Source of the DNA: JANXLS01 sp035308565
GTDB taxonomy: Bacteria; Planctomycetota; SZUA-567; H5-PLA8
Direction: 5' to 3'
DNA: 64,000 nt
NCBI GenBank assembly: GCA_035308565.1
Contig: DATGGK010000255.1
Coordinates: forward strand, 33,522 to 97,521
Positions within the stretch are counted from its first letter, which is position 1. Every line of letters starts with the position of its first letter. Below the pieces are notes generated by a model. The model was not told the origin of the DNA, made no database searches, and was given only the letters and a program-made list of their open reading frames with translations. The position numbers and the translations under genes are program-made. This document shows, piece after piece, positions 48,624 to 58,377 of the stretch.

Positions 48624-50897
48624 ATGACTCATCGTGTTCTATCGCTTGCATTGCTTTGCTTGACACTGCTCGCTCATTCCATTCAGGCTGGACAGGCCAC
48701 TGAACCGAAGAAGCCGAAGACTAGCCGCGTGGACAAAATGGACTTCGGCCCGTTCATCTCCGCGACCATCGCAAAAATCGTGGGACCCGATGCGGGCAAG
48801 GCCTACGCAACCAAGGACGGCATCGCGCTCAAAGGCATCGTCGTCAAAATCGGCGCCGACGCGGCGGTGTGCTTCGACACAGATTTGATGCGCTACGCGG
48901 CGGGGTGGACGGGCGGGTACGTCGATTGGTCGAAGACCAACACGGGGCAATACAAAGGCGACGAGCCGGCGGACGGCGTGGGCATGCTGCGCTTTGGGTT
49001 GAAGCCGGGGCCGGGCGTGGGAATCGGCGGGCAGTTCAAAGACGGACGCGAGCGCGGCATCGGGCCGCTTTCTTACGATTACGCGAAGTACAAGGGGCTT
49101 TACGTCAATGGTGACAAAGTGATTTTTTCGTACTCGCTGCACGGCACGGACGTGCTCGACATGCCCGGCGCGCTGGCGCTGGCGGGAAACACCGCCTTCA
49201 CCCGCACGATTCGCGTGGGGCCGTCGAAGGAGACGCTGAATTTCGCGCTGTGCGAGCAGGCGGCGGGCGTGCTCGCGGCGGTGTCATCGGAGCCGAAGGG
49301 CGTGGTGGCGCTGGAGAAAATCGGCTCGCAGGAGTGCGTCAGCGTGAAGGCGCACGACAAGGATGTCGTGTTTATGGTCGGCGTGTGCGCGGGCGACGGA
49401 AGCGCGTTCAGCGCGGCATTCGACAAAGTGAAGAATCAGCCGGCGGATTTGGCGGCGCTGATCAAAGGCGGCCCGGCGCGCTGGGCGCAGACGATTGAGA
49501 CACAGATCGAGATGGGCAGCGGCGCGGGCGCGTACGTCGTCGATCATTTTACGCTGCCGGAGAACAATCCCTGGAATTCGTGGATGCGCCCGGGTGGATT
49601 CGATTTCTACAGCGACGGGAATCGCGCGGCGCTGTGTACGCTCAGCGGAGACGTGTGGAGCGTGACCGGCATTGGCGGCAAGGATTCGAAACTAACGTGG
49701 AAGCGTGTCGCGGCGGGATTGTACGAACCGCTTGGATTGAAGATCGTGGACGACACCATTTATGTGCTTGGGCGCGATCAGATCACGCGGCTGCACGATT
49801 TTAACAACGACGGCGAGGCCGATTTCTACGAAAACTTCTGCGGCAAATGGAACATCTCGCCCAGCTATCACGCATTTTCGTTCGAGTTGTGGACGGACAA
49901 GGACGGCAATTTTTATTTTCTGAACGACGCCAACCAGGTCGAGATCAACCTGCCGCAGCACGGAGTGATCTTCAAGATCTCGAAGGACGGCAGCAAGATC
50001 GAGGAAGTCGCGCACGGTTTGCGCGCGCCGAACGGCATGGCGGTTGGCCCGAACGGCGAGATTGTGTGCTCGGACAACGAAGGTTATTGGATGCCGGCGA
50101 GCAAAATCAATTGGGTCAAGCCCGGCATGTTCCTCGGATTTCCGGGCGATCCGCGCAAAGTCATCAAGACCGATCCGGCGCACCAATACAAGATTCCGGC
50201 GACTTTCGATCAGCCCATGTGCTGGATTCCGCACAACGGAAAATTCGACACATCCAGCGGCGGCGAAGCGTTTATCACCAGCGACAAATGGGGGCCGTTC
50301 AGCGGGCAGATGGTGCACACGTCGTACGGCACGTGCGGGCTGTTTTACGCGATGGCGGAGAACGTGGACGGGCAGATGCAGGGCGGCACGTGGCGCTTCC
50401 CGCTCGCGTTTCAATCGGGGATCATGCGCGCGCGATTCAATCCGGTGGACGGGCAGTTGTATTTGTGCGGGCTGAAAGGCTGGCAGACGAACGGCGCGAA
50501 GGACGGCGAATTCTGCCGCGTGCGCTACACCGGCAAGCCGGTGAACATGCCGTACTCGGTGAAGACGCACCCGCACGGCATCGACATCACGTTCACCTGC
50601 GCGCTCGATGAAAAGTCGGCCAGAGACGCGGGGAACTATGCGATCGAGCAGTGGAATTATCTTTATTCGGCGGCGTACGGATCGAAAGAGTACAAGGCGT
50701 CGAATCCCAAAGAAGTCGGCCACGACGCCGTGCCGGTGCAGTACATCAACATTTCCGCGGATAAGAAGACGGTCTCGCTGGCGCTGCCGGACGTGAAGCC
50801 GGTGATGCAGATGGGCATTACGCTGAATGTGAAAGCCGCGGACGGAACGCCGATCAAGGCTGAATTGGATTACACAATTAATAAGGTGGGGAAATAA
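48624..50897 (+). CDS. DUF6797-type secreted propeller (sorbosone-dehydrogenase-like) protein
   Basis: A 757-residue protein; the start is placed at ATG 48624 (MTHRVLSLALLCL), as the frame upstream only reads repeat DNA. It has a signal peptide, an N-terminal domain of DUF6797 type (DFGPFISATIAKI, then KGIVVKIGADAAVCFDTDLM and GGYVDWSKTNTGQYKGDE) and a six-bladed propeller with PLGLKIVDDTIYVLGRDQIT and GLRAPNGMAVGPNGEIVCSD. Unlike many relatives it has no CxxCH heme site. It is followed after 4 bases by an MFS transporter, so import of the product is plausible. Confidence 0.85.
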   Translation: MTHRVLSLALLCLTLLAHSIQAGQATEPKKPKTSRVDKMDFGPFISATIAKIVGPDAGKAYATKDGIALKGIVVKIGADAAVCFDTDLMRYAAGWTGGYVDWSKTNTGQYKGDEPADGVGMLRFGLKPGPGVGIGGQFKDGRERGIGPLSYDYAKYKGLYVNGDKVIFSYSLHGTDVLDMPGALALAGNTAFTRTIRVGPSKETLNFALCEQAAGVLAAVSSEPKGVVALEKIGSQECVSVKAHDKDVVFMVGVCAGDGSAFSAAFDKVKNQPADLAALIKGGPARWAQTIETQIEMGSGAGAYVVDHFTLPENNPWNSWMRPGGFDFYSDGNRAALCTLSGDVWSVTGIGGKDSKLTWKRVAAGLYEPLGLKIVDDTIYVLGRDQITRLHDFNNDGEADFYENFCGKWNISPSYHAFSFELWTDKDGNFYFLNDANQVEINLPQHGVIFKISKDGSKIEEVAHGLRAPNGMAVGPNGEIVCSDNEGYWMPASKINWVKPGMFLGFPGDPRKVIKTDPAHQYKIPATFDQPMCWIPHNGKFDTSSGGEAFITSDKWGPFSGQMVHTSYGTCGLFYAMAENVDGQMQGGTWRFPLAFQSGIMRARFNPVDGQLYLCGLKGWQTNGAKDGEFCRVRYTGKPVNMPYSVKTHPHGIDITFTCALDEKSARDAGNYAIEQWNYLYSAAYGSKEYKASNPKEVGHDAVPVQYINISADKKTVSLALPDVKPVMQMGITLNVKAADGTPIKAELDYTINKVGK

Positions 50898-50901
50898 CGC
50901 G

Positions 50902-52197
50902 ATGAATGGGGAAGGGGAAGCGATTGAAGCGGCCGTGCCGCTGCCGATTGAAAGCGCGCGCGCCAAATCGAAGAATGCGATTTGGATGGTGCTGCTGGCC
51001 GCGTTTCTGGGCTGGATGTTCGACGGGCTGGAGATGGGGATTTTTCCGATCATCGCCAAGCCGGCGTTATCGACGATGTTGCCCGGCGATTTGAAAGCGC
51101 AGGCGCACTGGATTGGAAACATTACGGCGCTGTTTCTTATCGGCGCGGCGTGCGGGGGACTGGTCTTCGGCTGGCTGGGCGACAGAATCGGGCGCGTAAA
51201 ATCGATGATGTTGAGCGTGATGGCGTATTCGTGCTTCACGGCGCTGGGCTATTTTGCGCAAACGCCCGCGCAACTCGGGGGACTGCGTTTTCTCGCGGCG
51301 CTGGGCATGGGCGGCGAATGGTCGCTGGGCGTGGCGCTGGTGATGGAATGCTGGCCGGAAAATAAGCGCCCGCTGCTGGCGGGCTTGATTGGCGCGGCGT
51401 CCAATGTGGGTTTCGTGTCGATTACGGCCGTGTCGTTTATTTTCAAAGTGACGGAAGCATCGTGGCGCTGGGTGCTGCTGGCGGGGCTTTCGCCGGCGCT
51501 GCTGACGGTGCTCATTCAATTCTTTGTGCCTGAATCGGAGAAGTGGAAGGAGTCGGTACAGAAATCCACGGCTCGGCCGCTGCGCGAAATTTTTTCGGGA
51601 AAGCTGCTGAAGGCGACGCTCTTCGGAATTCTGTTCGCGTCGATTGCGCTGATTGGGACGTGGGGCTCGACGCAGATGATTCCGCCGTGGATCGACACGA
51701 TCTCAGGCGAAAAGATCGCCGGCGGCAGCGCGGACAATAAACTTTACGCGCAATTGTGCTCGTCGGTCGGCGCGATTCTGGGCTGTCTGGTGGCGCCGTT
51801 TCTGGGCGAGATTTTAAACCGGCGCAAGGGCTATTTTGTGCTGTGCCTGACGTCGCTGATTTCGTGCCAGATTCTATTCAACTACATGGGTTCGTTCAGC
51901 GGCGGACAACTGGCGATGGTGTTTCTCGTCGGCGCGACGACGGCGGCGTTTTACGGCTGGCTGCCGTTGTATCTGCCGGAATTGTTTCCCACGCGCGTGC
52001 GCGCCACGGGGCAGGGCGTGAGTTTCAATTCGGGGCGGGTTCTCGCCGCGGTGGGCGCGATTACGCAGAGCCAGTTGACGGGATATTTTAACAACGATTA
52101 CGCGAAGGCGTGTTCGATCATCACGCTGGTCTATGTGATTGGGATGGTGTTTATCTGGTTTGCGCCGGAGACGAAGGGGAAGCCGTTGCCGGAGTAG
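50902..52197 (+). CDS. MFS transporter (sugar/organic acid type)
   Basis: A 431-residue protein with about 12 hydrophobic segments. It has the MFS signature GWLGDRIGRVK between helices 2 and 3, AFLGWMFDGLEMGIF in helix 1 and GMGGEWSLGVAL in helix 4, which fits the aromatic acid/sugar:H+ symporter branch. PELFPTRVRATGQG occurs in the second half. Substrate is unknown. It is 4 bases after the DUF6797-type gene, suggesting the pair works together: periplasmic oxidation followed by uptake. Confidence 0.92.
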   Translation: MNGEGEAIEAAVPLPIESARAKSKNAIWMVLLAAFLGWMFDGLEMGIFPIIAKPALSTMLPGDLKAQAHWIGNITALFLIGAACGGLVFGWLGDRIGRVKSMMLSVMAYSCFTALGYFAQTPAQLGGLRFLAALGMGGEWSLGVALVMECWPENKRPLLAGLIGAASNVGFVSITAVSFIFKVTEASWRWVLLAGLSPALLTVLIQFFVPESEKWKESVQKSTARPLREIFSGKLLKATLFGILFASIALIGTWGSTQMIPPWIDTISGEKIAGGSADNKLYAQLCSSVGAILGCLVAPFLGEILNRRKGYFVLCLTSLISCQILFNYMGSFSGGQLAMVFLVGATTAAFYGWLPLYLPELFPTRVRATGQGVSFNSGRVLAAVGAITQSQLTGYFNNDYAKACSIITLVYVIGMVFIWFAPETKGKPLPE

Positions 52198-52215
52198 CCC
52201 GTGGTACAACACACT

Positions 52216-53049
52216 TCAAATCGTCAGCTTGTCCAGCGATTCCGCGACGAGCTTCACCGCGTCGGTCAGCGGCAGTTCGCGCACGCGCTGATTGAACGGT
52301 TCGACGGTCAGCGGGCCGGTATAGCCGATTTTTTTCAACGCGGCGAGAAATTCGTTGAGTTGGATCACGCCCACGCCGGGCAGTTCGCGCTGGTTGTCGA
52401 GCTGCTTTTTCGGATCGACGCCGGGGACGGCGTCGTTGAGGTGCACGGCGACGACTTCGTCCGCATTCAAATCGAGAATGTCGGTGCTGTCGGCCTGCGC
52501 GCAATACCAGTGAAAACTGTCGAGCAGAAAACCGACGTTGCCGGTGCCGATCGCGCACGCGGCGGCGCGCATGCCGTCCATCGTGTAAATGAAGCCGTGC
52601 TTGCGCGAGACGCGCAGCGTTTTGGGGCCGATGAATTCGAGGCCCAGCGACTGGCCGAAACCTTTGAGAATCTGCGCGACGGTCCTCATGCGCGAAACGA
52701 ACAGAATGAAATGGTCGCGGTAATCGAGCACGTCCGAACAGGGCATCACCCACGTCAGGCAGCGCGTGCTGCCGAGCGCCGCGGCGGCCTTCGCGTCGCG
52801 CACGAATTGTTCGAGGCTGTCGGCGAAATCGCGGTCGGAATCGGCGTCGCGCCATTTGACGCTTAAGCTGAACGCGCCGACGCGCAGGTTGTGTTTCTCC
52901 AGCAGATCGCCGGCGGCCTCGACGCCTTTTTCGCGGATGAACGGCAAATCCAGATCGACGCCCGCGAAGCCAAATTGGCGCGCCAACTGGACGGTCTGCT
53001 CGAACGTGGCGCGGTGGCCGATGGCGTGGGGGTTGAAATTTTTGAACAT
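52216..53049 (-). CDS. Sugar phosphate isomerase/epimerase-family TIM barrel
   Basis: A 277-residue protein; start at ATG 53049 (MFKNFNPHAIGH) with GAGG nearby. The barrel pattern includes LARQFGFAGVDLDLPF, GLEFIGPKTLRV, VGFLLDSFHWYCA and VAVHLNDAVPG, and GPLTVEPFN at the end. Asp, His and Glu ligands fit the xylose-isomerase-like family, closest to inosose isomerase/IolE types. Translationally coupled to the upstream small membrane protein. It faces the MFS gene tail to tail, so it may belong to the same pathway. Confidence 0.88.
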   Translation of the reverse strand: MFKNFNPHAIGHRATFEQTVQLARQFGFAGVDLDLPFIREKGVEAAGDLLEKHNLRVGAFSLSVKWRDADSDRDFADSLEQFVRDAKAAAALGSTRCLTWVMPCSDVLDYRDHFILFVSRMRTVAQILKGFGQSLGLEFIGPKTLRVSRKHGFIYTMDGMRAAACAIGTGNVGFLLDSFHWYCAQADSTDILDLNADEVVAVHLNDAVPGVDPKKQLDNQRELPGVGVIQLNEFLAALKKIGYTGPLTVEPFNQRVRELPLTDAVKLVAESLDKLTI

Positions 53050-53056
53050 GAGTCCT

Positions 53057-53365
53057 CTATTTTGGCCGGCTGTTGCGAACTTTGTTTCGCCACGCATTGT
53101 ACGTGTCGAATCGCTCCAGTGCGCGTTTTTCGCGCAGCTCCCACACTTTTTTTCGCCGCCGCCATTCCAAGTGTGAAATGAGCCATTCTGTCCAGCGGGC
53201 GAACCAACCGATTGAACAGATTAGTATTAGTGTTGCGATCCAATTGCTTCCGTCATGCGGATTAGGATTATTGGAATGTACACGCACAATAATATACAGC
53301 ACAAACGCCGCAAACGGCTGGCAGATGAGGAGCGTTAAAAGATGAAACTGGAAGCGGCGTTTCAT
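53057..53365 (-). CDS. Small two-helix membrane protein
   Basis: A 102-residue protein with two membrane segments (FHLLTLLICQPFAAFVLYII and WIATLILICSIGWFARW) and a basic C-terminal tail. The motif RRFQFHLLTLLI resembles the short hydrophobic leader (FSLRTLLL) found in many PVC membrane proteins. Its TAG stop overlaps the ribosome site of the isomerase gene. Function unknown. Confidence 0.65.
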   Translation of the reverse strand: MKRRFQFHLLTLLICQPFAAFVLYIIVRVHSNNPNPHDGSNWIATLILICSIGWFARWTEWLISHLEWRRRKKVWELREKRALERFDTYNAWRNKVRNSRPK

Positions 53366-53470
53366 GGCGCGGGCCTCCTTGCGTGAGGGTTTTTTAACGC
53401 GGATGGGGGAAAATGTCGAATTGATGTTTGAAGATGCGCAAATACGATGGGACGAAATTGGAGGTGGGCA

Positions 53471-53707
53471 ATGACTGCGAAGAAGCTCCGCGCAATTCGT
53501 GATGCGAGTCCGTTTATTCCGTTTACGATTTATCTGAAAGATGGGCAGGTGTTCCGCGTGCCGGCCGCGGATTATTTTTCAGTGTCTCCCAGCGGCAGGA
53601 TGGTCGTCGTATGCGGGCCGACGGACGCGTTCAACATGCTTGAATTGACGTGGATTAGGAGGATAGCGGTCGATAAAATTCACAAAAGAAAGAGCAACGG
53701 ACGCTGA
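53471..53707 (+). CDS. Small conserved protein of unknown function
   Basis: A 78-residue protein with GGAGGT before ATG 53471. It follows the pattern LRAIRDASPFIPFTIYLKDG, then VPAADYFSVSPSGRMVVV and ELTWIRRIAVDKI, seen in a family of small planctomycete proteins with a beta-barrel-like profile. No function known. Stop lies one base from the end of the convergent large gene. Confidence 0.75.
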   Translation: MTAKKLRAIRDASPFIPFTIYLKDGQVFRVPAADYFSVSPSGRMVVVCGPTDAFNMLELTWIRRIAVDKIHKRKSNGR

Positions 53708-53708
53708 T

Positions 53709-56700
53709 TCACTTCTCTACCGGCTTCAGCTTGAACGCCAAATCATGCAGCACTGGCGGCAGTTTGATTTCGGCGCGCGGTTTAACTTTTGTCACTTCGA
53801 TTTCCTGCGTGCCGGTCGGCACTCCTTTGTATGTATCCCAAAATTCGACAGTGTATTTTCCGGGCAGCAAGTTGCTGATCGCGATGCTGGCGTTCTGTGT
53901 GATTTCCATTCCATCCTGCGCGTAAGGCATCTGATAATTGAAAATCCACGCATAGACGCGCCGGTCAGAACGCATGGCTCGCCCGCTCAACGGTGTGTTC
54001 TTTAATCTGCCGACATAAACCGGCTCGAGCATTTTTTCGTCGCCGATGGCGCGGAAATCTTCGTTGGCGACGAATTTCACCAGCGCGCTGTATTCGCTGT
54101 ACCGATTTTCAAGATGCACGTGCAGCCACCACCAATAACCGGTGGCGCCGCTGAGCGGCGTACAGATGCTGCCCCACAGTCCGGCGTGCAGATCGGCTTC
54201 GAGGTCCTGCTTGGAATTGTTACCCATCCAATTCCGGCCCTGCTCTTCGACCAGCGCGGGTTTGTTGAAAATGTGGAAGCCATGCACCTGGCCGCCTTCG
54301 CCGTTGCCTTCCCAGAATTGCGCCAGCGCCGAGGACGCGTCGCCGATTCCGTCGCCCCATTCTTCAAACATCGAATAGGAGTTGCTGGTGGCGATGTCGA
54401 CTTCAGGCACCATCAGCGTGCTTTCGCCGCGCGTGGGATGGCTGAAATGCGTGGAGACAAGGTGATGGTTCGGATCGATTGATTTTAAAAAACCCGCCAT
54501 TTCGCGATGCCAGCTTTCAACATTCGGCGCAGGCAAATCAGGCTGCGATTCGCCGCGGCGTCCGTGCGGAATTTGAATGTAGCGCTGGTATTCTTCCGTA
54601 AATTCGATTTCACTGAACAGCGCAAACGCCAGTACCGCCGGCGAGTGGCCGTAACGCGCCGCGATGTAACGCAGCTTGTTCTGATGCGCGATCTTCGCGT
54701 CGCCATTCGTGAAAATCTCAGCGGGCATGACGATCGGTCCGCCAAGCTGCGAGTTGTACGGATTGTTGTCCCACTCGGTGTCGATCATCAGCGTGAATTG
54801 GCCGTGGTTGGTGACGGCCAGATTCAAATAGATATTTTTCCTTTCGGCTTCATCGAGGATGTAATCGACGCGCCAGGCGTTGAGCAAATTGTAGCGGCCG
54901 AGGCCTTGATAGCCGGGCCAGTCGCGGCGCCATTCGAGCGCGCCCCACCACGAACACATCCACATGCGCCCCCAATTGATGCCGGCTTTTGCGAACGCGT
55001 CGAAATACTCGTCGAATTGATACGTGCCGCGTTTGCCCATGCGCTCGATTTCGAAATTGGAGAACTTCGGCGACGGGTACGGAATGCGCGTGTCGCTGGG
55101 GCTGCGCAGACACGGGCCGATCGGATAGAAGAATGTGCCGTCGTCGAATTCGAAATGGCGTTTGTCTTTCGCGACGCGCACAAATCCGTGGAAGGGCTTG
55201 GCGCTCTCGACGACCGTGAAAGCGCTCGCGCCCAAATCGAGCGTCGCGGCGACAGCGCCGGGAACGAAGGTGACTTTTTCGACAAGGCGCCGTCCGTCCG
55301 CGTAGCGGCGCGCGTACTGCGTCCACGGCCAGTTGCGCCCGATGGCGATCTGGCCTTGGCCGTCGTGGGTGAATAAATCATCCGCGACCCATTCTTTATC
55401 TCGCTTATAATCGCCGCCTGTGCGCAGCTCGAAGGAAAGCGCGTGCGGCCCCGCTTCCTGCGCGCGGTAGCGCACGGTAAAAAATTCGTCGCCGATCGGC
55501 TCGACGATCTCGGCGCCGCCGGGCGTTTCTTCGCGGCGCTGGCAGAGTTGATTAAAAAACGCCGGCACGCGCACGGTTTTGCCCGAAGGCGTCTTGACAA
55601 TCGCGGTCAAATCGCAATCGCGCGGATCGTAGGGATTGGCGAACGCGCGATTAATTTTGACGTGGTATTCGACCAGCGCGCCGCGTTCGTATTGCTTTGA
55701 ATTTGGATGCGGCGCCGCAGGGGCCAGATCTTGCACATGAGCGGCCTGGGCCGCTGGCTGCGCATACGGATTGTAGAGCGCGATTTCCGTTTTCGGCGGC
55801 GCGAAGGATTGCGGGAACTTGACTCCGCGAATGTTGTCGAAGCGCGCGGTGAGATTCTGCATGCGCCCGTTGCCGGCCGACCAGCGCGGGTGCGTGCTGT
55901 ACACATGCAGGCCGATTTCCTGAAGGCGCTGGCGCGTGTAGGCCGTCCAGATTTTGCGGTGGTTGAGTGGCGTGAGGCCGTGCGTGTTGGCGGCGCTGAT
56001 GTCGAGTGCGAAGGTGGTCCAATCGCCGGGACGAATCATGCCGGGCAGCAGCGTCTGGTACCACTGGCCGTCGCGGTCGCGCAGATGCACGCCCACGCGC
56101 AGATCGTGCGGCGCATCGGGAGGGACCCAAACTTCGAACATCAGCGCGTCGCACGCAAAAAAATCGTCGCTTGCCGGCGTGCGGTAGCTGGAGAATTCCA
56201 TGTCGTAACGCTTCTGCGCGGCGATATCGACGACACTGGCATCGTTCGCTCTCAATTCGTAGCAGCGGCTGCCATCGAGGCCGCTGCCTTCGACCATGCC
56301 TCCGCGCGCGCGCGTAAAGCGCGTGTCCACGATCCAGCCGGACTGGCGGCGGCGCAGGTCTTCGTCAAAAGTATCCACGTCCTTCACGATCTTCGGCGGC
56401 CGCGCGAGCGGATGAAAGGCGATCACCGGCGCTGCGCTGTTGCGCGTCCAATCGCGCAGCAAATACGCGAGGCGCGCGTGAAAATCGGACGCGCCGGGCG
56501 CGTTGAGGCTGGTCGTGATCCAGAGCGCGTTGACGGCTTTCGAATGAGCATAGCGCGCGACGCAATAGCGCGTCCAGCGCGCGCAGAAATCGAAACCTTC
56601 TTCGGTCCGGAAAATTTCGCCGGGGCCGCTGAGCGCGCCGCGCAGCGGATGGCTGGCCCAATTAAAGACGCCCTGCCGATCCAGCGCGTTGCCGTCGAGA

Positions 56701-58007
56701 ATCGCCAGCGGGCGCACGTCGCCGTCGAGCGCCGCGGCTTCGAGCAGTTCGTCCATGCGCCGAGCCAGTGCCGAATCCGGGCGGCGCGCGCCGCCGTATC
56801 CGCCCCACGTGATATTCCAAAATGGGACAGGCCGCCAAATTGGTCCGAGCGTGGTCGCGTTGGGTTGAACCGACGGACTTCTTTTCGACGCGAAAAATTG
56901 CGCAAGCGACGCCGCGTCAAACGGCATCCAATCGCCTTCGGGCGCAAGCTTCCACAGCGCGCCAGTGCCCGTCCAATCGGATTCGAGCGATGGCGCGGAC
57001 GCTTCGAGCGGCGTGTCCCAACGCAAATGCGCGAGCGCTTTCGGTTCGCGATTTGCAAAGGGAATTGAGGGCGATGTGGGTTCTGCTTGTGTGCCCGTCG
57101 TTTGCGGTTTTGCGGCTGGCGGAGCCTCGAGTGTCATCGCGCTGCATGGAATTTTCCACGTGTTCGATCCGCTGACAAGCTCAATCGCGCCCGCGCCATC
57201 CCATTCGGGCAAAAACGCTCGCCACACCGGTGCGCCCACAGCCAGCGGCCGCACTGCCGCGCCGTCGTTCGAATCGACGAACTCCTGATCCAGAAACGCG
57301 AGCGCCTGCGCGCCGCTCGGCAATTTCACGCGAACATCTCCCGCGCCGGTGGGCGCGTAGGGATCGGCAGGCAGCGGATCGATGCGGAACGAGAGCGTGG
57401 CGACCGCGCGGCTGTTGGGCGGCGCGGAACTTAGGCGCAAATCGAGAAGCTGCGGTTTGGCGCCTGACGCCGCGCCGGCTTCAAGCGTCAACGCAGAGAG
57501 CTTGAGCTGCAGCGTGTCGTTGCCCGTCTTGAGCACATTGGCGACGCATTCTGCGCGAAATTCGACCGCCGTCACTTCGCCGGCGGCCAGCGCGTCCCAT
57601 GGACGTTGATGCCCAACCGGTGCGAGTTCAAGCTCTCCGAGATTAAGCGCGACAGTGCCGACGGAGCTCAACGGCAGTGGCGTCGGCGGACTCAAGTACA
57701 ATCCGCCCACGCGGCTGTAGACCAGCCAGCGCAACTGCGCCGACATGCCGGCCGGCGCGGCGCGTTCGACTTTCACGCTGAGCTTGCGATACGGGCGCAA
57801 ATCCCACACATGTCCGCTGGGCGCGGCGAGGTACAGCGACGCGAGCGATTGTCCGGACGGAATGACCCACGGTTTGCCGGGTTTTGTTTCGAAGACGGAG
57901 GCCAGCGTTTTGTCGAGCGGCAACGGCGCTTCCGCCGCGCGCACGTGAGCGCGCGCCGCCACGAATACTAGCATGAAAGCGATTGCAATCCGAAGAGCTC
58001 GATTCAT
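53709..58007 (-). CDS. Large secreted DUF5060 / glycoside-hydrolase-like protein
   Basis: A 1432-residue protein; start at ATG 58007 (MNRALRIAIAFML), because the longer frame translates a hairpin repeat. Signal peptide is clear. After about 750 residues of beta-sandwich regions and a barrel-like segment comes a DUF5060 domain (ALVEYHVKINRAFANPYDPR), then a (beta/alpha)8-type region with YQFDEYFDAFAKAGINW, LYNLLNAWRVDYILDEAE-like text, ALFSEIEFTEEYQ (probable acid/base Glu) and PALVEEQGRNWMGN (probable nucleophile Glu). The end has a short beta domain (YTVEFWDTYKGVPTGTQ). It most resembles GH5/GH42-like enzymes with DUF5060, so it probably acts on plant or algal polysaccharides. Confidence 0.85.
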   Translation of the reverse strand: MNRALRIAIAFMLVFVAARAHVRAAEAPLPLDKTLASVFETKPGKPWVIPSGQSLASLYLAAPSGHVWDLRPYRKLSVKVERAAPAGMSAQLRWLVYSRVGGLYLSPPTPLPLSSVGTVALNLGELELAPVGHQRPWDALAAGEVTAVEFRAECVANVLKTGNDTLQLKLSALTLEAGAASGAKPQLLDLRLSSAPPNSRAVATLSFRIDPLPADPYAPTGAGDVRVKLPSGAQALAFLDQEFVDSNDGAAVRPLAVGAPVWRAFLPEWDGAGAIELVSGSNTWKIPCSAMTLEAPPAAKPQTTGTQAEPTSPSIPFANREPKALAHLRWDTPLEASAPSLESDWTGTGALWKLAPEGDWMPFDAASLAQFFASKRSPSVQPNATTLGPIWRPVPFWNITWGGYGGARRPDSALARRMDELLEAAALDGDVRPLAILDGNALDRQGVFNWASHPLRGALSGPGEIFRTEEGFDFCARWTRYCVARYAHSKAVNALWITTSLNAPGASDFHARLAYLLRDWTRNSAAPVIAFHPLARPPKIVKDVDTFDEDLRRRQSGWIVDTRFTRARGGMVEGSGLDGSRCYELRANDASVVDIAAQKRYDMEFSSYRTPASDDFFACDALMFEVWVPPDAPHDLRVGVHLRDRDGQWYQTLLPGMIRPGDWTTFALDISAANTHGLTPLNHRKIWTAYTRQRLQEIGLHVYSTHPRWSAGNGRMQNLTARFDNIRGVKFPQSFAPPKTEIALYNPYAQPAAQAAHVQDLAPAAPHPNSKQYERGALVEYHVKINRAFANPYDPRDCDLTAIVKTPSGKTVRVPAFFNQLCQRREETPGGAEIVEPIGDEFFTVRYRAQEAGPHALSFELRTGGDYKRDKEWVADDLFTHDGQGQIAIGRNWPWTQYARRYADGRRLVEKVTFVPGAVAATLDLGASAFTVVESAKPFHGFVRVAKDKRHFEFDDGTFFYPIGPCLRSPSDTRIPYPSPKFSNFEIERMGKRGTYQFDEYFDAFAKAGINWGRMWMCSWWGALEWRRDWPGYQGLGRYNLLNAWRVDYILDEAERKNIYLNLAVTNHGQFTLMIDTEWDNNPYNSQLGGPIVMPAEIFTNGDAKIAHQNKLRYIAARYGHSPAVLAFALFSEIEFTEEYQRYIQIPHGRRGESQPDLPAPNVESWHREMAGFLKSIDPNHHLVSTHFSHPTRGESTLMVPEVDIATSNSYSMFEEWGDGIGDASSALAQFWEGNGEGGQVHGFHIFNKPALVEEQGRNWMGNNSKQDLEADLHAGLWGSICTPLSGATGYWWWLHVHLENRYSEYSALVKFVANEDFRAIGDEKMLEPVYVGRLKNTPLSGRAMRSDRRVYAWIFNYQMPYAQDGMEITQNASIAISNLLPGKYTVEFWDTYKGVPTGTQEIEVTKVKPRAEIKLPPVLHDLAFKLKPVEK

Positions 58008-58022
58008 TCGGAAATTCTCTCT

Positions 58023-58080
58023 CGTGGCGCAGCCTTCCAGGCTGCATTTCGTTCCATGCAGGCTGGAAGCCTGCACCACA
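58023..58080. repeat. Double hairpin (GCAGCCTTCCAGGCTGC and GCAGGCTGGAAGCCTGC)
   Basis: Two adjacent stem-loops in the 5' region of the large DUF5060 gene. Another hairpin of the same kind (gggcgggcctcccggcccg) is at about 58163-58181. The remaining bases up to 58377 hold no recognised gene. Confidence 0.75.
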
Positions 58081-58377
58081 ATTTCGCGCGCGCACTGTGC
58101 TTAATTAGACGCCGCTGGACGGTGAATGTTACCAGAAAAAGGGCGATGCACTCTCCGAGTAGGGCGGGCCTCCCGGCCCGTCCATTTTTACGGACGCAAC
58201 CGGACGGGCTCGAAAACCCTTCCTACGTTCACCATACGCCATGAATAGCAACCGGCAAGGGCCGTCTCAAATTAGGCACTTTCTCGAAGCCTCGCTTTGG
58301 TGTAAATTTTACAGGTAACAAATTTGATTGATTGCGGCATGTCATTCACTTTTACCGAGAGGAAGGGGATTTCAGCA

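Noticed and set aside
49692..51239. Long minus-strand frame (515 codons) opposite the DUF6797 and MFS genes
   Set aside because: Arg/His-rich shadow of real genes with clear domains on the other strand; no recognisable motif.
55707..57068. Plus-strand frame (453 codons) inside the DUF5060 gene
   Set aside because: Arg/Ala-rich shadow; the minus strand encodes continuous recognisable domains.
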